Below, in pieces: positions 61,271-64,000 of a stretch of 64,000 nt of DNA; the first letter of the stretch is position 1; every line of letters starts with the position of its first letter. The notes under the pieces were generated by a model. That model was not told the DNA's origin. It worked only from the letters and a program-made list of their open reading frames with translations, and did not search any database. Location of the stretch: positions 4,845,979-4,909,978 of the forward strand of contig CM067349.1 of NCBI GenBank assembly GCA_034190875.2, in the 5' to 3' direction. The stretch comes from Urechis unicinctus (taxonomy: Eukaryota > Annelida > Polychaeta > Xenopneusta > Urechidae). The position numbers and the translations under genes are program-made.

Positions 61271-62210
61271 ACGGCAATACATTGAGGTATAACCGTTAAT
61301 TAAACTTGCATGATAATTTCCACATCGGAGTCAATGGTCCCATGTAGGGGTAATGAAGCAAATAAAGAGCGAAATCTGTGTTGTTGGCGTTAAAAGGCCC
61401 ATTTGGGTCAAGTTAATCAATTATTATGTCTGCTTTTCATTTAGAACGCCCTTGAATTACATTAGAGTTAATTCGCCCTACTAACAATGCAACCGTACTC
61501 TGCTAGATGATTAGTAATCGTCAGGTTGGATTATTCTTAACCATGTATAGCGAGCTGAAAACGGTACTTTCAAGAATGTGTTTTAATACAAAGGTCGACC
61601 AACTTGTACAATCCTGGTGGACGTTTCTTCCTATCAAAGTGTTCGTCTTATCGATCCAAATATTTAGGGGTACTTAAACATTAGCGAATACCGGTTTAGT
61701 CTGCTTGGTTTAGTAATGTTCTTTATCTATAGCCACGGTTAGACCCTAAATCGGTCAACCAAGAGAGAAATTGACCGTCATATCAAAGCGATGTAAAGTC
61801 GATTATAGTAACAGCAGACGTAAATGATCCGGGAGCGTATTAAGTCGCAAAATATACCGACATCTCACTCATTGTAATCTACATTCATTTCTGTTCTTTT
61901 GTAATCCATTATTCAGTAGATCAAGCTGGCTAACCTCTGCTGAATGGTTCAATTAATCAAGTGTTTGGAATATATATAGAACGCAACCACGCAGAACATG
62001 AATTGATGGTTTGCACATGACAATAGAAACTAATTTGATTGGAATTCCATGCATGTTGCATCGGATCCAAATAATGCGGTTATACATATAAATAAGTTGC
62101 AACATGCATATTGTCTTCTATACAGTGAAGACTACTGATTATGTGGCATTCTGTAAGATTGCATGTGCTTAATATCTAAATGGGTTCTGGTCTCAATGGG
62201 GCGAATCAGT
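61271..62210. repeat. Direct copy of 1.37-1.92 kb, then inverted copy of 42.1-42.5 kb
   Basis: CCCATGTAGGGGTAATGAA (61340) matches 1437. AAGGTCGACCAACTTGTACAAT (61592) matches 1731. From about 61.85 kb the sequence is the reverse complement of 42.5 kb downward. Confidence 0.8.
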
Positions 62211-62503
62211 GTTGATGAGATCGCGGTTCAGTGACCACCAAAACAGCAAAAGAAGCAATGCTCTGCAGCCTTCGGGAGCGGATGCAATTATGGGGTAAAT
62301 AAGACTGCATGGCAACCAGCGGAAGGGACGGATAATAACAGCAAGTCATCGCAGTTTGCTATTGCTGGGTCAATATTGTTCGACCAACAGCATGCACGCT
62401 GTACATACCAACGTTGTGTCAACCATAATGACCCACAGACAGAAATATCACAAGCATACCCAACCAGTATATGGCTTATATTGTTATCTTCTAATTTTAT
62501 CAA
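62211..62503 (-). pseudogene. Minus-strand frame with DISVCGSL and SVPSAG motifs
   Basis: A 71-codon frame (62503 to 62288, opening with TTG) reads IKLEDNNISHILVGYACDIS, then NNIDPAIANCDDLLLLSVPS and stops at TAA. The same frame continues beyond the stop to CFFCCFGGH-stop at about 62.23 kb. The first part pairs with 18324-18404 and the second with 41.9-42.07 kb, so it unites two pieces that are separate elsewhere. The start and stop positions disagree between copies. Unrecognised. Confidence 0.3.
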
Positions 62504-63030
62504 ATAAAACTTTAGCTAACGTCGAATTGTTGCATTAGGTTAAGAAGAGATTATAGGTGTTGAGTAACTGGGCGACGTCTGTCCTCTTTTCTTATGGGTG
62601 TTGATCATCGGTAGTTGCTTTGTACAACCTACTAGGCTTGTCAATATACATTTGTGTGTGATATTGAATAACTAGCTGTCAGATATAAAATCACGGTAAG
62701 TGTAATATGGAATATTTCGCTGAACCTCTGAGTTAATAATCATTATCCTCTAAAGAATGTTTATACCGGATACTGTAAAGACAGTGTCTTGATACATGAG
62801 ACTTTGAATATGTGAACGTCTATTATATAAGTTACGTGAAATCGCCTGGTCTGAGTATAAGTACCGTAACATAATCGAGGAGGGAGGTTGTGGGTCGCTC
62901 TGGCTATTAATTACCCTTGCTTTCTGTTATGATTCAGCTCAATCAATAGATTGGAGTTGTCATAACCTGTCGTGTAGCCATGTTGTTGCCATGTTTTGGT
63001 TATAAGTAACACATCAGTAGCAATGCACGG
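62504..63030. other. Spacer, weak inverted match to 17.9-18.3 kb
   Basis: TTGCATTAGGTT (62531) and CATAACCTGTCGTGTAGCCAT (62959) are inverted near 18.29 and 17.93 kb. No gene is seen. Confidence 0.6.
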
Positions 63031-63053
63031 ACAATGGCGCTGCGTTTGCCGCT

Positions 63054-63509
63054 TTGGAAGCAGATAATGAGAGAAACGAACATAGAGGAACGTCTCGTCA
63101 GCGATCTCATGTGTCACACTACAACCTGACCACTACACCCAAATCATGCCAACACCATATGCTGCAATTGTTACCGTGCCTGGTTATAGATTTGATGCAC
63201 AGTTATCAGATCTCATTCTGTACGCTTGGTAGCGGCCAAACACTGTCGATGCGGGATTTTGAGAGAACTACTGACTATCGTATTACATTCCGCAGAGTGT
63301 TTTATTTTCTCCTTGTAGTACAATTTGCATTCAAACCGGATGGTCAAAATCCAAACCCCACAAATGTTAACGTATTGGTCAGATGTAAAATATCGCTCTC
63401 GATAATGTTCTTCAGATGGCAGCAGACGCTACTGGGGGTCTTGTTTGCATTATTGCGTAAGAAAAAGCTCCAACAACTGCAAACCATATGTTTACAATGC
63501 TTACCATGA
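63054..63509 (+). pseudogene. 151-codon frame with no ATG start; inverted partner at 17.4-17.87 kb
   Basis: This is the longest open frame in the window outside simple repeats. It opens with TTG and includes GSGQTLSMRDFERTTDYRIT, FYFLLVVQFAFKPDGQNPNP and a basic tail (LRKKKLQQLQ). The minus-strand partner at 17547-17753 shares the centre but stops at about 17547, and the partner's neighbouring ATG frame (17874) corresponds to a different frame here. So the long open stretch is specific to this copy. It is unrecognised and probably not functional. Confidence 0.3.
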
Positions 63510-64000
63510 AAGCTTTATCGTCATGCACCGATTCTCGCTCAGCAATATATTTCGCTCATTCTTGGAATTGTTCTACAAACGATGAGTGAAGGCTGACCCA
63601 TTACGTATATACAAACGGTAAATGATATGCCAGCCGCGCGGCCTTTGATATGAGATCACCTGACACATAATAGATTTAGGTTTGATGACGACTTTGGGTT
63701 CAAACGGTAAATGATATGCCAAGCAGAACTACATTATAAAACAAATGATTTCGTCTTTAACTTTGAATTTGTTACCGGTTAATGAATTCAAATTATCATA
63801 TGAAAACAACAATAAATAAAACAAGAGATAAATAGGCACATGTAAGAATCCAGTGACAGACATACAATACACCGTCTGGTTGTCTTGAAATGGACAGTGG
63901 GATAAGTCCCAGCAGTATGTAGCACTGACAAATGGTTAATTATCAAACACCGCAAGACTATTCCCAGCGGCGAGTCATTTTTATTGAAGCAATGTACAAA
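63510..64000. repeat. Inverted copy of 16.67-17.5 kb, cut by window end
   Basis: GATGAGTGAAG.CTGACCCATTACGTATATACAAACGGTAAATGATATGCC (63.58-63.64 kb) is the reverse complement of 17.28-17.34 kb. The last bases (CCAGCGGCGAGTCATTTTTATTGAAGCAATGTACA) pair with 16.69 kb and 40.64 kb. Relative to 17.2 kb it lacks about 0.4 kb near 63.79-63.83 kb. Confidence 0.75.

Overview
This 64-kb window looks like AT-rich nuclear DNA of a eukaryote. It has no bacterial-style gene density, no ribosome-binding-site/operon layout, and no open frame above about 150 codons. It has long (TA)n tracts, several minisatellites, and one gene fragment with intron-like GTAAGT and pyrimidine-AG signals. That fragment resembles a basic-region / 'IG-Q...EEAAKFLL' exon that I associate with uncharacterised gene families of aquatic invertebrates and fish. 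A marine or freshwater metazoan is therefore my best guess, held with low to moderate confidence. I found no complete functional gene, no RNA gene, no CRISPR array and no typical transposase.

The dominant feature is self-similarity. Nearly every kilobase has one or more diverged copies elsewhere in the window, in both orientations. A core block order of roughly 4-6 kb recurs in the + orientation at about 7.1-11.3, 12.2-15.5, 19.8-23.7, 23.7-29.6, 30.8-36.7, 46-51 and 51-57.1 kb. It recurs in the - orientation at about 2.8-7.1 kb. A second set of blocks is also shared: 15.5-17.9 kb is direct with 36.7-41.3 kb, and its right part (16.7-17.9 kb) is inverted with 63.0-64.0 kb; 18.3-19.1 kb is inverted with 0.05-0.4 kb and 62.3-62.6 kb; 0.8-1.6 kb is inverted with 57.5-58.3 kb; 1.4-1.9 kb is direct with 61.3-61.8 kb; 2.0-2.5 kb is inverted with 43.0-43.6 kb; 41.7-42.5 kb is inverted with 61.9-62.4 kb. 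The picture is an old, much-rearranged cluster of segmental duplications.

Layered on this is one recent event. A 5.85-kb block (23742-29594) is present again, nearly identical, at 30813-36720. The two copies are separated by 1.2 kb of otherwise unshared DNA (29595-30812), and this filler is where the gene fragment lies. Several local tandem repeats (36 bp at 50.6 kb, 23 bp at 9.4 kb, TA at 16.3 kb) are expanded in one copy of a duplicated block but single or absent in its partner, so the window records repeat births. A 203-bp satellite-like array lies at 43.6-44.7 kb.

Some short reading frames are shared between distant copies (around 6.1-6.8/49.3-49.9 kb, 15.6/37.3 kb, 17.5/63.1 kb, 18.3/62.4 kb, 19.3-19.7 kb, and the FVSVAPAV motif). 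Where I counted substitutions by hand they were spread almost evenly over codon positions, with one possible exception (15.6/37.3 kb). I treat these as decayed or coincidental frames, not working genes.
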